Of a stretch of 64,000 nt of DNA, positions 9,806 to 18,012 are shown one piece after another. This stretch comes from Acetobacter ghanensis (GTDB taxonomy: Bacteria; Pseudomonadota; Alphaproteobacteria; Acetobacterales; Acetobacteraceae), in assembly GCF_001499675.1 (NCBI RefSeq), contig NZ_LN609302.1:1339896-1403895 (forward strand), in the 5' to 3' direction. The position numbers and the translations under genes are program-made. A model generated the notes under the pieces. It saw only the letters and a program-made list of their open reading frames with translations. It had not been told where the DNA came from and did no database searches. How positions within the stretch are numbered: position 1 is the stretch's first letter; every line of letters begins with the position of its first letter.

Positions 9806-10470
9806 ACATTATTTTTCTGGGCCCGCCTGGGGCTGGAAAAGGCACCCAGTCCAAGATTCTGGAAGAACGTCATGGTCTGGTGCAGATTTCCACAGGGGAT
9901 ATGCTGCGCGCAGAAGTTGCGCGTGGGTCCGATGTCGGGAATCAGGCAAAAGCGCTGATGGTTGCTGGTAAGCTGGTGCCGGATGCGTTGATTATTGCCA
10001 TGCTGAAAGATCGGATTGCCCAGCCCGATTGCCAGAAAGGCTTCATACTGGATGGTTTTCCACGGACCTTGGCGCAAGCCGAGGAACTGGATACTATGCT
10101 GGCTGCTGATGGGAAGAGCATTGATGTTGTGCTCTTTCTGGACGTGGATGAGGAAATTCTGGCCGACCGTATTTCAGGACGTTTCACCTGCGCTAAATGT
10201 GGGCAGACCTATAATGAAGCGTCCAACCCTCCTGCCAAGGAAGGTGAATGCGATGCTTGCGGGAGCCATGAGTTCAAGCGCCGGGCAGACGATAAGCGTG
10301 AGACGGTTGTTGAACGTTTGAAAGAATACCGCAATCTTACCGCACCGATTCTACCGTTTTATGAAAAAACGGGGCGTTTGCGTAAGGTAAATGGCATGCT
10401 TCCGGCTGCTGAAGTGACAGCAGAAATTGAAGCAGCGCTTGAAGATAGCGGCGCGATCACGAAGAAGTGA
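9802..10470 (+). CDS. adk: Adenylate kinase with zinc-type lid
   Basis: Converts ATP + AMP to 2 ADP. 222 residues; P-loop GPPGAGKGT at 7-15, NMP-binding domain, LID at about 122-165 and DGFPRT at 84-89. The LID holds four cysteines (130, 133, 150, 153) in the CxxC...CxxC arrangement that binds zinc in some adenylate kinases, unlike the cysteine-poor E. coli lid. Co-translated with secY, as in other Alphaproteobacteria. Confidence 0.97.
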   Translation: MNIIFLGPPGAGKGTQSKILEERHGLVQISTGDMLRAEVARGSDVGNQAKALMVAGKLVPDALIIAMLKDRIAQPDCQKGFILDGFPRTLAQAEELDTMLAADGKSIDVVLFLDVDEEILADRISGRFTCAKCGQTYNEASNPPAKEGECDACGSHEFKRRADDKRETVVERLKEYRNLTAPILPFYEKTGRLRKVNGMLPAAEVTAEIEAALEDSGAITKK

Positions 10471-10480
10471 TCAGTTTTCG

Positions 10481-10507
10481 TTGACTTGTAACGGTGGTCG
10501 GTATATT
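10481..10507 (+). promoter_or_regulatory. Possible promoter upstream of rpsM
   Basis: TTGACT (10481-10486) and TATATT (10502-10507) with a 15-base spacer, shorter than the 17 optimum, in the 121-bp gap after adk. It could add transcription of rpsM-rpsK-rpoA-rplQ. Prediction from sequence match only. Confidence 0.35.
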
Positions 10508-10591
10508 TCGCGGCCACCAAGTGAAATCCGCCCAGTCAAAACAGGGCTATGAGCCGTTCGCTGTAAAAGCGGGCGAACAGGAGTATAAGGC

Positions 10592-10969
10592 GTGGCACGT
10601 ATTGCCGGCGTGAATGTCCCGACAAACAAGCGGGTTGTGATCGGGCTTCAGTATATTTATGGAATTGGCGCATCTAAGGCGGCAGAAATCTGCAAGACCT
10701 TAGAGATTCCGGAAGCAAAGCGGGTTAACGAACTCAGCGACGATGAAATCATGAAGCTCCGTGAGCTGATTGATGGCACCTATCGCGTTGAAGGCGACCT
10801 GCGTCGTGAAATTGCGATGAACATTAAGCGCCTGATGGATCTTGGTTGCTACCGCGGCCTGCGTCATCGTCGTGGTCTGCCGGTTCGCGGTCAGCGGACG
10901 CATACCAATGCCCGTACCCGTAAGGGTAAGGCAGTGGCTATTGCCGGCAAGAAGAAAGCAACGCGTTAA
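10592..10969 (+). CDS. rpsM: 30S ribosomal protein S13
   Basis: Head protein touching P-site tRNA and forming intersubunit bridges. 125 residues, GTG start (AGGAGTATAAGGC precedes it). Begins [26 protein letters not shown] and ends with the basic [24 protein letters not shown] tail; helix-two-turn-helix intact. Confidence 0.97.
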   Translation: MARIAGVNVPTNKRVVIGLQYIYGIGASKAAEICKTLEIPEAKRVNELSDDEIMKLRELIDGTYRVEGDLRREIAMNIKRLMDLGCYRGLRHRRGLPVRGQRTHTNARTRKGKAVAIAGKKKATR

Positions 10970-10987
10970 TCCAATTCGCTAAGGCGG

Positions 10988-11009
10988 CCAGCCTGCATAT
11001 GTAGGCTGG
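10988..11009 (+). other. Hairpin between rpsM and rpsK
   Basis: Near-perfect palindrome: CCAGCCT / AGGCTGG stem (7 bp plus one G.T pair) enclosing CATATG. Lies in the 63-bp spacer, followed by GACAGGGACTGAGG, so not a terminator. Possible processing or regulatory structure. Confidence 0.4.
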
Positions 11010-11032
11010 ACAGGGACTGAGGTAGAAAAGAC

Positions 11033-11425
11033 ATGGCGAAAGCCGCAACACCGCGTGTTCGTAAAAAAGAGCGTAAGAACATTATTTCGGGCGTGGCGCA
11101 TGTGCTCTCCACGTTCAACAACACCATGATCACCATCTCTGATGCCCAGGGGAATGCTATTTCCTGGTCTTCTGCTGGTGCACAGGGCTTTAAAGGCTCG
11201 CGGAAGTCTACGCCTTATGCGGCGCAGGTTGCGGCTGAAGACGCCGGTCGTAAGGCCCGTGAACACGGCATGGAAACGCTGGAAATCGAAGTTTCCGGTC
11301 CTGGGTCGGGGCGTGAAAGCGCGCTGCGTGCCCTGCAGGCCGTTGGTTTCACCATCACGTCTATTCGTGATATGACACCCGTCCCGCACAATGGCTGCCG
11401 CCCGCGCAAGCGTCGCCGCGTCTGA
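11033..11425 (+). CDS. rpsK: 30S ribosomal protein S11
   Basis: Platform protein interacting with mRNA in the E site. 130 residues, with the family pattern [23 protein letters not shown] and the invariant C terminus [16 protein letters not shown]. The next gene is rpoA; rpsD is not present between them, as is usual in Alphaproteobacteria. Confidence 0.98.
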   Translation: MAKAATPRVRKKERKNIISGVAHVLSTFNNTMITISDAQGNAISWSSAGAQGFKGSRKSTPYAAQVAAEDAGRKAREHGMETLEIEVSGPGSGRESALRALQAVGFTITSIRDMTPVPHNGCRPRKRRRV

Positions 11426-11435
11426 GCTTACGAGC

Positions 11436-11467
11436 GGAAAAGCGGCCTGTTAACACGCTGCTTTTCC
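11436..11467 (+). other. Hairpin in the rpsK-rpoA spacer
   Basis: Stem GGAAAAGC (11436-11443) / GCTTTTCC (11460-11467) with extra inner GC pairs, in the 110-bp spacer before rpoA, followed by ATTTGTTGTG. Could attenuate or process the transcript between the ribosomal proteins and the polymerase subunit; no direct evidence. Confidence 0.35.
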
Positions 11468-11535
11468 ATTTGTTGTGTCCACTTCAGAGAAATCGCTGCG
11501 TTGGCAGTGGTTTTTCGTATTGAAAGGCCGGTCCA

Positions 11536-12555
11536 TTGGTCCTTCAGAAAAACTGGCAATCTCTGATCAAGCCCGAAAAGCTTGAAGTTGAATCCGGAGT
11601 GGAGCCCGCTCGTATCGCAACCGTAGTGGCTGAGCCGCTGGAACGCGGTTTTGGTATGACGCTCGGTAACGCTCTGCGTCGGGTTCTGCTGTCTTCTCTT
11701 CAAGGCGCGGCGGTCACGGCGGTTCAGATTGACGGCGTTCTGCACGAGTTTTCGTCTGTTGCAGGTGTCCGGGAAGATGTGACTGACATCGTCCTGAACA
11801 TCAAGCAGCTGGCGTTGCGCATGCACGGTGAAGGGCCGAAGCGTATGGTGCTGACGGCCACTGGCCCCGGCGAAGTGCGCGCAAGCCAGATCCAGACAGG
11901 TCATGACATTGAAATCATGAACCCTGATCTGGTCATCTGCACGCTTGATGATGGCGTTAAGCTGGGTATGGAATTTATTGTTAATACCGGAAAAGGCTAT
12001 GTTCCTGCGGCGGCTAACCGTCCGGAAGATGCCCCGATCGGCCTGATCCCGGTTGATGCAATTTATTCGCCTGTAAAGCGTGTGTCCTACAAGGTTGAGC
12101 CGACCCGTGTTGGTCAGGTTACCGACTACGACAAGCTGCTGCTTACGGTCGAAACCAATGGTGCGGTGACACCGGAAGATGCAGTGGCTCTGGCCGCACG
12201 CATTCTGCAGGATCAGTTGCAGCTGTTCATCAACTTTGATGAGCCGCGTCCTGTGCAGGCTGAAGAGCCTGAGGATGACCTGCCGTTCAACCGTAATCTG
12301 CTGCGCAAGGTGGATGAGCTTGAATTGTCTGTTCGTAGCGCAAACTGCCTGAAGAACGACAACATCATCTACATCGGGGATCTGGTTCAGAAGAGTGAGC
12401 AGGAAATGCTGCGCACACCGAACTTTGGCCGTAAATCCCTGAACGAAATTAAGGAAGTCCTGACCTCCATGGGACTGTCCTTGGGTATGAATGTGCCGGC
12501 TTGGCCGCCGGAAAATATTGAAGAGTTGGCAAAGCGGCTTGATGAGCCGTTTTGA
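11536..12555 (+). CDS. rpoA: DNA-directed RNA polymerase subunit alpha
   Basis: Alpha subunit: the N-terminal domain (about 1-235) dimerises and scaffolds beta/beta', the C-terminal domain (about 255-325) binds UP elements and activators. 339 residues from a TTG start at 11536 preceded by GAAAGG; no ATG or GTG fits the conserved beginning [39 protein letters not shown] is the classical signature, and [23 protein letters not shown] marks the CTD. Confidence 0.97.
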   Translation: MVLQKNWQSLIKPEKLEVESGVEPARIATVVAEPLERGFGMTLGNALRRVLLSSLQGAAVTAVQIDGVLHEFSSVAGVREDVTDIVLNIKQLALRMHGEGPKRMVLTATGPGEVRASQIQTGHDIEIMNPDLVICTLDDGVKLGMEFIVNTGKGYVPAAANRPEDAPIGLIPVDAIYSPVKRVSYKVEPTRVGQVTDYDKLLLTVETNGAVTPEDAVALAARILQDQLQLFINFDEPRPVQAEEPEDDLPFNRNLLRKVDELELSVRSANCLKNDNIIYIGDLVQKSEQEMLRTPNFGRKSLNEIKEVLTSMGLSLGMNVPAWPPENIEELAKRLDEPF

Positions 12556-12586
12556 TCTGACTTTTCTCGATACTAGGAACTGAACC

Positions 12587-13012
12587 ATGCGTCACCGGAT
12601 TGCCGGCAGAAAGCTCGGCGTTACCTCTTCTCACCGTGCAGCCATGTTCCGCAACATGGCTGTGGCTCTCATCAAGCATGAGCAGATCACCACTACGCTT
12701 CCCAAAGCGAAGGAACTGCGTCCGTTTGTTGAAAAGCTGATCACCCTTGGCAAGCGTGGCGATCTGCATGCACGTCGGCAGGCTTTTGCTGTGCTGCGTG
12801 ACGATGTGATCGTGAAAAAGCTGTTTGCTGCTGTGGCAGAACGCTACAAAGCACGCAATGGCGGTTACACCCGCGTTCTGCGTGCAGGCGTTCGCTATGG
12901 CGATGCCGCTCAGATGGCCGTGATCGAACTGATCGACCGCGATGTGAGCGCAAAAGGGCAGGACAGCGGTCCCCGCCCGGAAGTGGAAGATAAGCAGGAT
13001 CTCGCTGCTTAA
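12587..13012 (+). CDS. rplQ: 50S ribosomal protein L17
   Basis: Tunnel-exit large-subunit protein and last gene of the superoperon. 141 residues; [24 protein letters not shown] is the canonical start and [18 protein letters not shown] the usual middle. The C terminus has a 20-residue polar tail. A strong terminator follows 26 bp later. Confidence 0.98.
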   Translation: MRHRIAGRKLGVTSSHRAAMFRNMAVALIKHEQITTTLPKAKELRPFVEKLITLGKRGDLHARRQAFAVLRDDVIVKKLFAAVAERYKARNGGYTRVLRAGVRYGDAAQMAVIELIDRDVSAKGQDSGPRPEVEDKQDLAA

Positions 13013-13038
13013 TTTTTTGCTTTCAAGCAGAATGAAGA

Positions 13039-13067
13039 AAGCTGGCCTTCCGGGGCCAGCTTTTTTT
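13039..13067 (+). terminator. Rho-independent terminator after rplQ
   Basis: AAGCTGGCC (13039-13047) / GGCCAGCTT (13054-13062), a perfect 9-bp stem with a 6-base loop and run of T at 13061-13067. Ends the ribosomal superoperon. Confidence 0.9.
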
Positions 13068-13091
13068 ATGTCGTTTTATTGAGACTGATAT

Positions 13092-13124
13092 GTAGATAAA
13101 TCTACGTGAAATAAAATCATTTCA
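13092..13124 (+). promoter_or_regulatory. Two adjacent dyads upstream of the ABC importer
   Basis: GTAGAT-AA-ATCTAC (13092-13105) followed directly by TGAAAT-N6-ATTTCA (13107-13124), just upstream of the predicted -35 box. They look like binding sites for a dimeric regulator. No regulator gene is adjacent. Confidence 0.45.
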
Positions 13125-13141
13125 TGCACGTGTGTGAGTGA

Positions 13142-13172
13142 TTGACAAAGACGCGAATATATCCACTATTAT
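13142..13172 (+). promoter_or_regulatory. Predicted promoter for the ABC importer operon
   Basis: Consensus -35 TTGACA (13142-13147) and -10 TATTAT (13167-13172) with a 19-base spacer; a 17-base alternative would use ACTATT at 13165. AT-rich surroundings and position 36 bp before the start codon support it. Confidence 0.5.
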
Positions 13173-13207
13173 TTTTGATAAAATATTTCATCGGAAGAGA
13201 TCTCATC

Positions 13208-14248
13208 ATGAAACGTGCGTTGCTAAAAATGCTCACGCTTGCCGCCGTGGCATTCGGCTGGGCAGCAAACCCGGTTCAGGCGGCTGAGAGTATCCGCATT
13301 GGCTATATTCCTGTTCTTGGGTCTTCTGCATTGTTTGTGGTGGATGGAGAAGGATGGGCCAAGCAGGCTGGTCTGGATGTCCAGCTTGTGCGGTTTACAT
13401 CTGGCCCTCAGGCTATTCAGGCGCTGGTTTCTGGGCGGATTGATGGCTACGTGGCCGGGGTTCTGCCTTTGTTGCAGGCGCGTGCACATGGTGTGGATGT
13501 CAAAGTCGTGGCCACGGCTTCTATCGAAGAGCTTTCTGTTATTGCGCGCGGCGCTTTGGCGGATGGCATCAAACCCGATGATACTAGCGGGCTTACGCCT
13601 GACGCGGTTAAGGCGATTTTTGCGCGCTTCAAACAGGATCAGAAGCGGTTGCCGCGCTTGGCTGCACAGCCGGCTGGTTCCGTGCCAGATACATTGCTGC
13701 GCTACTGGCTGCAAAAACAGCTTGGTTTTGAGCAGGTCAACACGGTGGCATCCATTGTTGGCGTCGATATTGATGCCGCACAGCAGGCTTTTCTGGCAGG
13801 TGCTGTAGATGGTGCGGTGTTGAGGGAACCGGCTCTAACGGTTGTTAAAACCCGTCTGCCCGATGCCCGGATACTGGCTTCTGGCCACGATATGATGCCT
13901 GACCAACCTGGGTCAGTGCTGGCAATTGTTAAACCAGATGCGGCTGAACATAAGGCATGGGTAGGCACACTGACAAACCTGTTTGTGCGCGCCACAACCC
14001 TGCTGGCCCAACACCCGGATGAAGCCGTGCCATTTGTGCAAAAGGCGCTGGGTGGTGGTATGTTGAATGACGATGTGATGAAAACAGCATTGGAACATTC
14101 GGCATCCCGGTTTGTCAGTGATCCGGCGCGTATTGTGGAAAGCGTGAGGCAGTTGCAGGATTTTGAAGTGTCGGCCGGCTTGCTGCGTAAGGCAGAGCCA
14201 GTTGAGGATCTGTTTGAGATGGGACTGTGGCAGCAGGCCAAACCGTGA
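13208..14248 (+). CDS. ABC transporter substrate-binding protein (nitrate/sulfonate/taurine type)
   Basis: Periplasmic binding protein delivering a small anionic substrate to the permease encoded next door; family resembles SsuA/TauA/NMT1. 346 residues from ATG 13208, chosen because GGAAGAGA lies 8-15 bases upstream and a signal peptide follows (MKRALLKML, cleavage near VQA-AES at 25). Mature start SIRIGYIPVLGSSALFVVDGEGW is the usual beginning of the fold, and GAVDGAVLREPALTVV is the second-lobe region. The substrate cannot be told from sequence; sulfur-assimilation genes are not nearby. Confidence 0.85.
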   Translation: MKRALLKMLTLAAVAFGWAANPVQAAESIRIGYIPVLGSSALFVVDGEGWAKQAGLDVQLVRFTSGPQAIQALVSGRIDGYVAGVLPLLQARAHGVDVKVVATASIEELSVIARGALADGIKPDDTSGLTPDAVKAIFARFKQDQKRLPRLAAQPAGSVPDTLLRYWLQKQLGFEQVNTVASIVGVDIDAAQQAFLAGAVDGAVLREPALTVVKTRLPDARILASGHDMMPDQPGSVLAIVKPDAAEHKAWVGTLTNLFVRATTLLAQHPDEAVPFVQKALGGGMLNDDVMKTALEHSASRFVSDPARIVESVRQLQDFEVSAGLLRKAEPVEDLFEMGLWQQAKP

Positions 14249-15009
14249 GCAGAAAACTGTCTGGTTCTTTGCGTCTGGGGCTGGGGCTACTGGGGCTGGT
14301 TCTGTTTTTCGGTTTGTGGGAGGCAGCGGTCCAGTCTGGGTTGCTGCCTGCCGGTATGGTTCCGGCGCCATCCTCACTTGGTCCAGCGTGGCTGGATGAG
14401 GTGCGCGGCGGGTTCTGGCAGCAGGCTATTCTGGATAGCCTAAACCATTACCTTCTGGGACTTTTGATCGGGTCCATACTGGGGGCGGGCCTTGGCATAT
14501 TGTGCGGTATGCTTGGCTTGCTGGATGGTCTGCTGGAAGGCGTTGTACGCCTTTTGCGCCCCGTGCCTGGTCTGGCATGGGTGCCGTTTGCCATCCTCTG
14601 GTTCGGCCTGAGCACGGCCGGGGCAACCTTTGTTATTGCGATATCGGTTTTCTGGATCAACTTTTACGCAGCCCATAGTGCGGTAAAAGGGGTGGACCCC
14701 GAACTGTATGAACTGGCCTCCGCCTTTGGGCATGGCAGCTTTTTGGGGCGGCTGTTCAAGATTGTTCTGCCCGCTTCTGCTCCCGGTATTATGGCTGGCC
14801 TGCGGACCGGGCTGGGGCAGGGATGGATGTCCGTTGTCGCGGCGGAGCTGTTCGGTGTGCCGGGTATTGGGGCACGGATGATGCAGGCATCAAGCCTTTT
14901 GGCAACGGATGTGGTTGTTGTTTATATGCTGACCATGGCCATGTTGTATGCCATTACCGATTTTCTTTTTGGGTTTGTACGTAAATGGGTTCTCAGATGG
15001 CAACCATGA
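14245..15009 (+). CDS. ABC transporter permease (SsuC/TauC family)
   Basis: Inner-membrane channel subunit of the same importer. 254 residues from GTG 14245, which overlaps the binding-protein stop (GTGA); a GTG at 14227 would lengthen the overlap. About six membrane spans, with the EAA-type cytoplasmic loop ELYELASAFGHGSFLGRLFKIVLPASAPGIMAGLR at about 155-195 that engages the ATPase. Belongs to the binding-protein-dependent transport inner-membrane family. Confidence 0.87.
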   Translation: MSRKLSGSLRLGLGLLGLVLFFGLWEAAVQSGLLPAGMVPAPSSLGPAWLDEVRGGFWQQAILDSLNHYLLGLLIGSILGAGLGILCGMLGLLDGLLEGVVRLLRPVPGLAWVPFAILWFGLSTAGATFVIAISVFWINFYAAHSAVKGVDPELYELASAFGHGSFLGRLFKIVLPASAPGIMAGLRTGLGQGWMSVVAAELFGVPGIGARMMQASSLLATDVVVVYMLTMAMLYAITDFLFGFVRKWVLRWQP

Positions 15010-15815
15010 TGCAGGCGGATATGGTTGCGTCTTTGAATGATGTTGGTCTTTCGCACGATGGTGGCAACAATTTTGTGTTGCGGCATGTTAGCCTGACGCT
15101 TGCCCGTGGGGAGTTTGTGGCTCTTCTGGGGCCATCCGGTGTAGGTAAATCTACGCTACTGCGTGTGCTGATGGGACTTATGCATCCAACCGAAGGACAG
15201 ATTGGGGGCAGTGCCTGCGCCTCTGGCGCCAGTAAGGCGGATACAACGCGGCGCAGTCGGGCCATGGTGTTTCAGGATGCACGATTGCTGCCGTGGCGTT
15301 CGGTCCTACGGAATGTCATGTTCGGGCTGGAAGGCCTGCACCTGAATAAAAATGAGAAAAAAGCCCGTGCGCAGGAAGCTCTGCGACTGGTCGGGCTGGA
15401 AGAGGCGGCAGACCGGCTGCCCCGCCGTCTGTCCGGTGGGCAACGGCAGCGGGTAGGGGTGGCGCGTGCGCTGACCGTAAACCCGGACCTGCTGCTGATG
15501 GATGAACCCTTTGGGGCATTGGACCCCATTACCCGGACAAGCCTTCAGGAAGAATTGCAGCGCATATGGCAACAGACGCACAAAACTGTTCTGTTTGTTA
15601 CGCATGACATAGAGGAAGCCCTGCGGTTGGCCACACGTGTTGTGGTGCTGGCAGGCGGCCCCCCTGCGGGGATCACGGGTGAAATTGTGGTGGATATGCC
15701 TGAACGGAACCCGGATAGCCCAGCATTCCGTACCTATGCCGCCCGCCTGCGCGCCATGATTGCAGGAGAGCCAGATCCGGGTGGTGAAGCGTATTGGCGC
15801 TCGGCTGAAATCTAG
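15006..15815 (+). CDS. ABC transporter ATP-binding protein (SsuB/TauB family)
   Basis: ATPase of the importer. Walker A GPSGVGKST, Q-loop VFQDARLLPW, signature LSGGQRQRVGVARAL, Walker B LLLMDEPFGALD and H-loop VTHDIEEALRLA are all present. Start uncertain: ATGs at 14985, 14997, 15006 and 15009 are in frame; I use 15006, which overlaps the permease stop as ATGA. About 269 residues. The last gene of the operon. Confidence 0.87.
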   Translation: MMQADMVASLNDVGLSHDGGNNFVLRHVSLTLARGEFVALLGPSGVGKSTLLRVLMGLMHPTEGQIGGSACASGASKADTTRRSRAMVFQDARLLPWRSVLRNVMFGLEGLHLNKNEKKARAQEALRLVGLEEAADRLPRRLSGGQRQRVGVARALTVNPDLLLMDEPFGALDPITRTSLQEELQRIWQQTHKTVLFVTHDIEEALRLATRVVVLAGGPPAGITGEIVVDMPERNPDSPAFRTYAARLRAMIAGEPDPGGEAYWRSAEI

Positions 15816-15900
15816 TCTTGAGCGAAAAAATCGTTCACACATGCATCTTTAGGGGTGCGACACGCGTTAACCCTCAATCCAGTATGGAGGACATCCTCGT

Positions 15901-16134
15901 ATGAGTGATGAGATCAAGGCAGACTACAGTCTTGAAGACGGTATTGGCAGCCTTCAGGACGGTGCCGATGGCCTGTTTGGTAAACTGCCCAGTTACGACG
16001 CCCTTAATCCGGGGCAGCGGAGTGCCGCAGCCGAAGCATTGCGGGATGTTGTTATCGACCAGCCGTTGTTTGCGGTCACCGTAGCAGGGCTTGCCGGTCT
16101 GCTTATTGGAATTTTTCTGCGTCGTAGGGCGTAA
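15901..16134 (+). CDS. Small tail-anchored membrane protein (DUF883/ElaB-like)
   Basis: 77 residues: a charged N-terminal half followed by one C-terminal membrane span (AVTVAGLAGLLIGIFLRRRA) ending in arginines. This layout resembles the DUF883/ElaB family of membrane-anchored, ribosome-associated or stress proteins, but the similarity is by architecture only. GGAGGA lies 10 bases before the ATG. Function unknown. Confidence 0.7.
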   Translation: MSDEIKADYSLEDGIGSLQDGADGLFGKLPSYDALNPGQRSAAAEALRDVVIDQPLFAVTVAGLAGLLIGIFLRRRA

Positions 16135-16188
16135 CCCGTTTCAGGCTTTTTGGCTCTGGTCGGGATTTTAAATGCAAGGGAGTTCATT

Positions 16189-16365
16189 ATGCTGAAACTG
16201 GCGCTGTTTTTTCTGGTTGTGTCTATTGTTGCAGGGCTGTTTGGTTTTGGCGGAATTGCCTCTGCCTCGGCTGGTATGGCTAAAATTCTGTTCTTTATTG
16301 CGATTGTGCTGTTTGTCGTGTTCCTGGTGGTGGCCCTTCTGGCCGGTCGTGCGGTTATGAAGTAA
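16189..16365 (+). CDS. DUF1328 family small membrane protein
   Basis: 58 residues with two membrane spans ([20 protein letters not shown] and [21 protein letters not shown]). The pattern [20 protein letters not shown] and the short size match the DUF1328 (YtjA) family of unknown function, widespread in Proteobacteria. Start at ATG 16189 with AAGGGAG upstream; an upstream in-frame start at 16150 has no ribosome site. Likely co-transcribed with the preceding small membrane gene and ended by a bidirectional terminator. Confidence 0.85.
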   Translation: MLKLALFFLVVSIVAGLFGFGGIASASAGMAKILFFIAIVLFVVFLVVALLAGRAVMK

Positions 16366-16393
16366 CCGCTGGTACGACAAGACACGGCATATA

Positions 16394-16430
16394 AAAAAAC
16401 CTCCGGGGCCAAAAGCTCCGGAGGTTTTTT
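16394..16430. terminator. Bidirectional terminator
   Basis: AAAAAACCTCCGG / CCGGAGGTTTTTT, a 13-bp perfect stem with an 11-base loop between the convergent DUF1328 gene (+) and the efflux operon (-); A and T tracts serve each strand. Confidence 0.9.
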
Positions 16431-16458
16431 GTTGGAGAGATGCCTCTTTCCGCCCGGT

Positions 16459-18012
16459 TCAGTTTTTATCCTTCTGGATAAAAGAAGGCAGGAAGGGGTT
16501 ATCCGTCTGCATGGAGTCTTTGCTGGGCAGTTCGGAAGCATCCCAGCCGCCGCCCAGTGCTTCCACCAGACTGACAGAGTCCAGAATACGGCTTTGCTGG
16601 ATTTGCAGTGCGGTTTCCGCGTTGGAAAGGGCCGTGACTTCTGCAGTGATGACGGTCGTATAGATTTGTGTGCCAGCCATGTACTGGTTGAATGCAACCG
16701 TAACGGCCTTGTTGGCGGCTTCCAGCGCAACATGCTGCTGGTCGGCCTGTTCGGCCAGAATGCGCAGGTTAGAGAGTTGATCTTCTACCCCCTGTAGCGC
16801 GGTTAACACGGTCTGGCGATAAGTGGCCACGTAGGCATCGTAATTGGTATCGGCTTCCCGGACCGCAGCCGTACGGGCGCCACCTTCAAACAGAGTTTCT
16901 GTCGCTGAGGCACCAAGGGTCCATATGCGGTTGGCCACCTGCACAAGGGAGCCAACAGGGTCACCACTATAGGAGTAGGTCGCGGTCAGCTTGACGTCTG
17001 GGTAGAAGGCCGCCATAGCCGCGCCAATCTGGGCGTTATATTCCTCCATCCGGCGTTCGGCCGCTGCAATGTCCGGGCGACGCTGGAGCAGGCTCGCAGG
17101 AACCATGACCGGGATGGCAGGAATAGCGCGAGGGAGCGCCCCATGGGGGATAGAAAGCTCCGCAGGGGCTTTGCCCATCAGCACGGCAATGGCATGTTCG
17201 TATTGGGCGCGGGCTATGCCGGTTGCGGTGGCCTGAGCCCGGGTCTGCTCAAGTTGTGTCTGGGCTTGGAGCAAGGTTGTGGGGTCTGCTGTGCCTGCAT
17301 CGTACTGATTTTTGGTAATCTGGTATGACCGCTCATAAAATGCGACGTTTTTTGTCAGCAGGTCGTACAGACTGTCCTGATACCGCAGGTTGAAATAGGC
17401 TGTAGCCAATTGCGCCTGATAGGATAGGCGCGCATTGGCAAGGTCTGCCGCTGTAGCCTGCGCCTCGGTGACCTGCGCCTGAATTTGCCGTCTGATTTTG
17501 CCCCACAAGTCCAGATCCCACGATGCGGTTGGTCCCATGGAATAGGTGTTTTCGGTCGTGTTGGACGGGGTGTAGGACGAACTGCTGCTGCCGTCAGACC
17601 CGTAATTGATAATGGTGCCGCTGGAGCGGGAGCCTCGCCCCGAACTCTGGCGGTTGAAGGCCAAAGACCCGCTGAGGGTCGGATAAAGCTGCGCCCTGAC
17701 CGCATTAATGGTGGCGCGGGCGTTGCGGTAGCGCGCCTCGTACTGGACGACGTTCTGGTTGTTGATGTCCACCTGTGCTTCCAACTCGTTCAACAACGGG
17801 TCGTTATAGATGGTCCACCATGAGCCTTTAGGGAGCGCCGCCAAATGCGGGCTTGCGTAGTCCCACCCCGGAGCAGGGCGAAGTTCCTTGAACACGGGCG
17901 AAATAATGGGGGTGGGACGTTTGTAGTTAGGGCCCACCATGCAGCCCGTCAGAATGACGGGAGCCAGCAGTAAGGATAGGCGAAGGGAACGGAAGGAACG
18001 GGAAGAAGGCAT
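16459..18012 (-). CDS. RND efflux outer-membrane lipoprotein (NodT/OprM family)
   Basis: TolC-like channel completing the tripartite pump. 517 residues; signal peptide with lipobox LTGC, lipidation at Cys24, then MVGPNYKRPTP, the family hallmark right after the cysteine. Two repeated outer-membrane efflux domains with coiled coils (about 60-260 and 290-480). Last gene in the operon, starting one base after the second pump gene ends. Confidence 0.92.
   Translation of the reverse strand: MPSSRSFRSLRLSLLLAPVILTGCMVGPNYKRPTPIISPVFKELRPAPGWDYASPHLAALPKGSWWTIYNDPLLNELEAQVDINNQNVVQYEARYRNARATINAVRAQLYPTLSGSLAFNRQSSGRGSRSSGTIINYGSDGSSSSSYTPSNTTENTYSMGPTASWDLDLWGKIRRQIQAQVTEAQATAADLANARLSYQAQLATAYFNLRYQDSLYDLLTKNVAFYERSYQITKNQYDAGTADPTTLLQAQTQLEQTRAQATATGIARAQYEHAIAVLMGKAPAELSIPHGALPRAIPAIPVMVPASLLQRRPDIAAAERRMEEYNAQIGAAMAAFYPDVKLTATYSYSGDPVGSLVQVANRIWTLGASATETLFEGGARTAAVREADTNYDAYVATYRQTVLTALQGVEDQLSNLRILAEQADQQHVALEAANKAVTVAFNQYMAGTQIYTTVITAEVTALSNAETALQIQQSRILDSVSLVEALGGGWDASELPSKDSMQTDNPFLPSFIQKDKN

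Noticed and set aside
11428..12588. 386-codon open frame antisense to rpoA
   Set aside because: Mirror of a highly conserved gene; no ribosome site, no recognisable domain, composition of a shadow frame.
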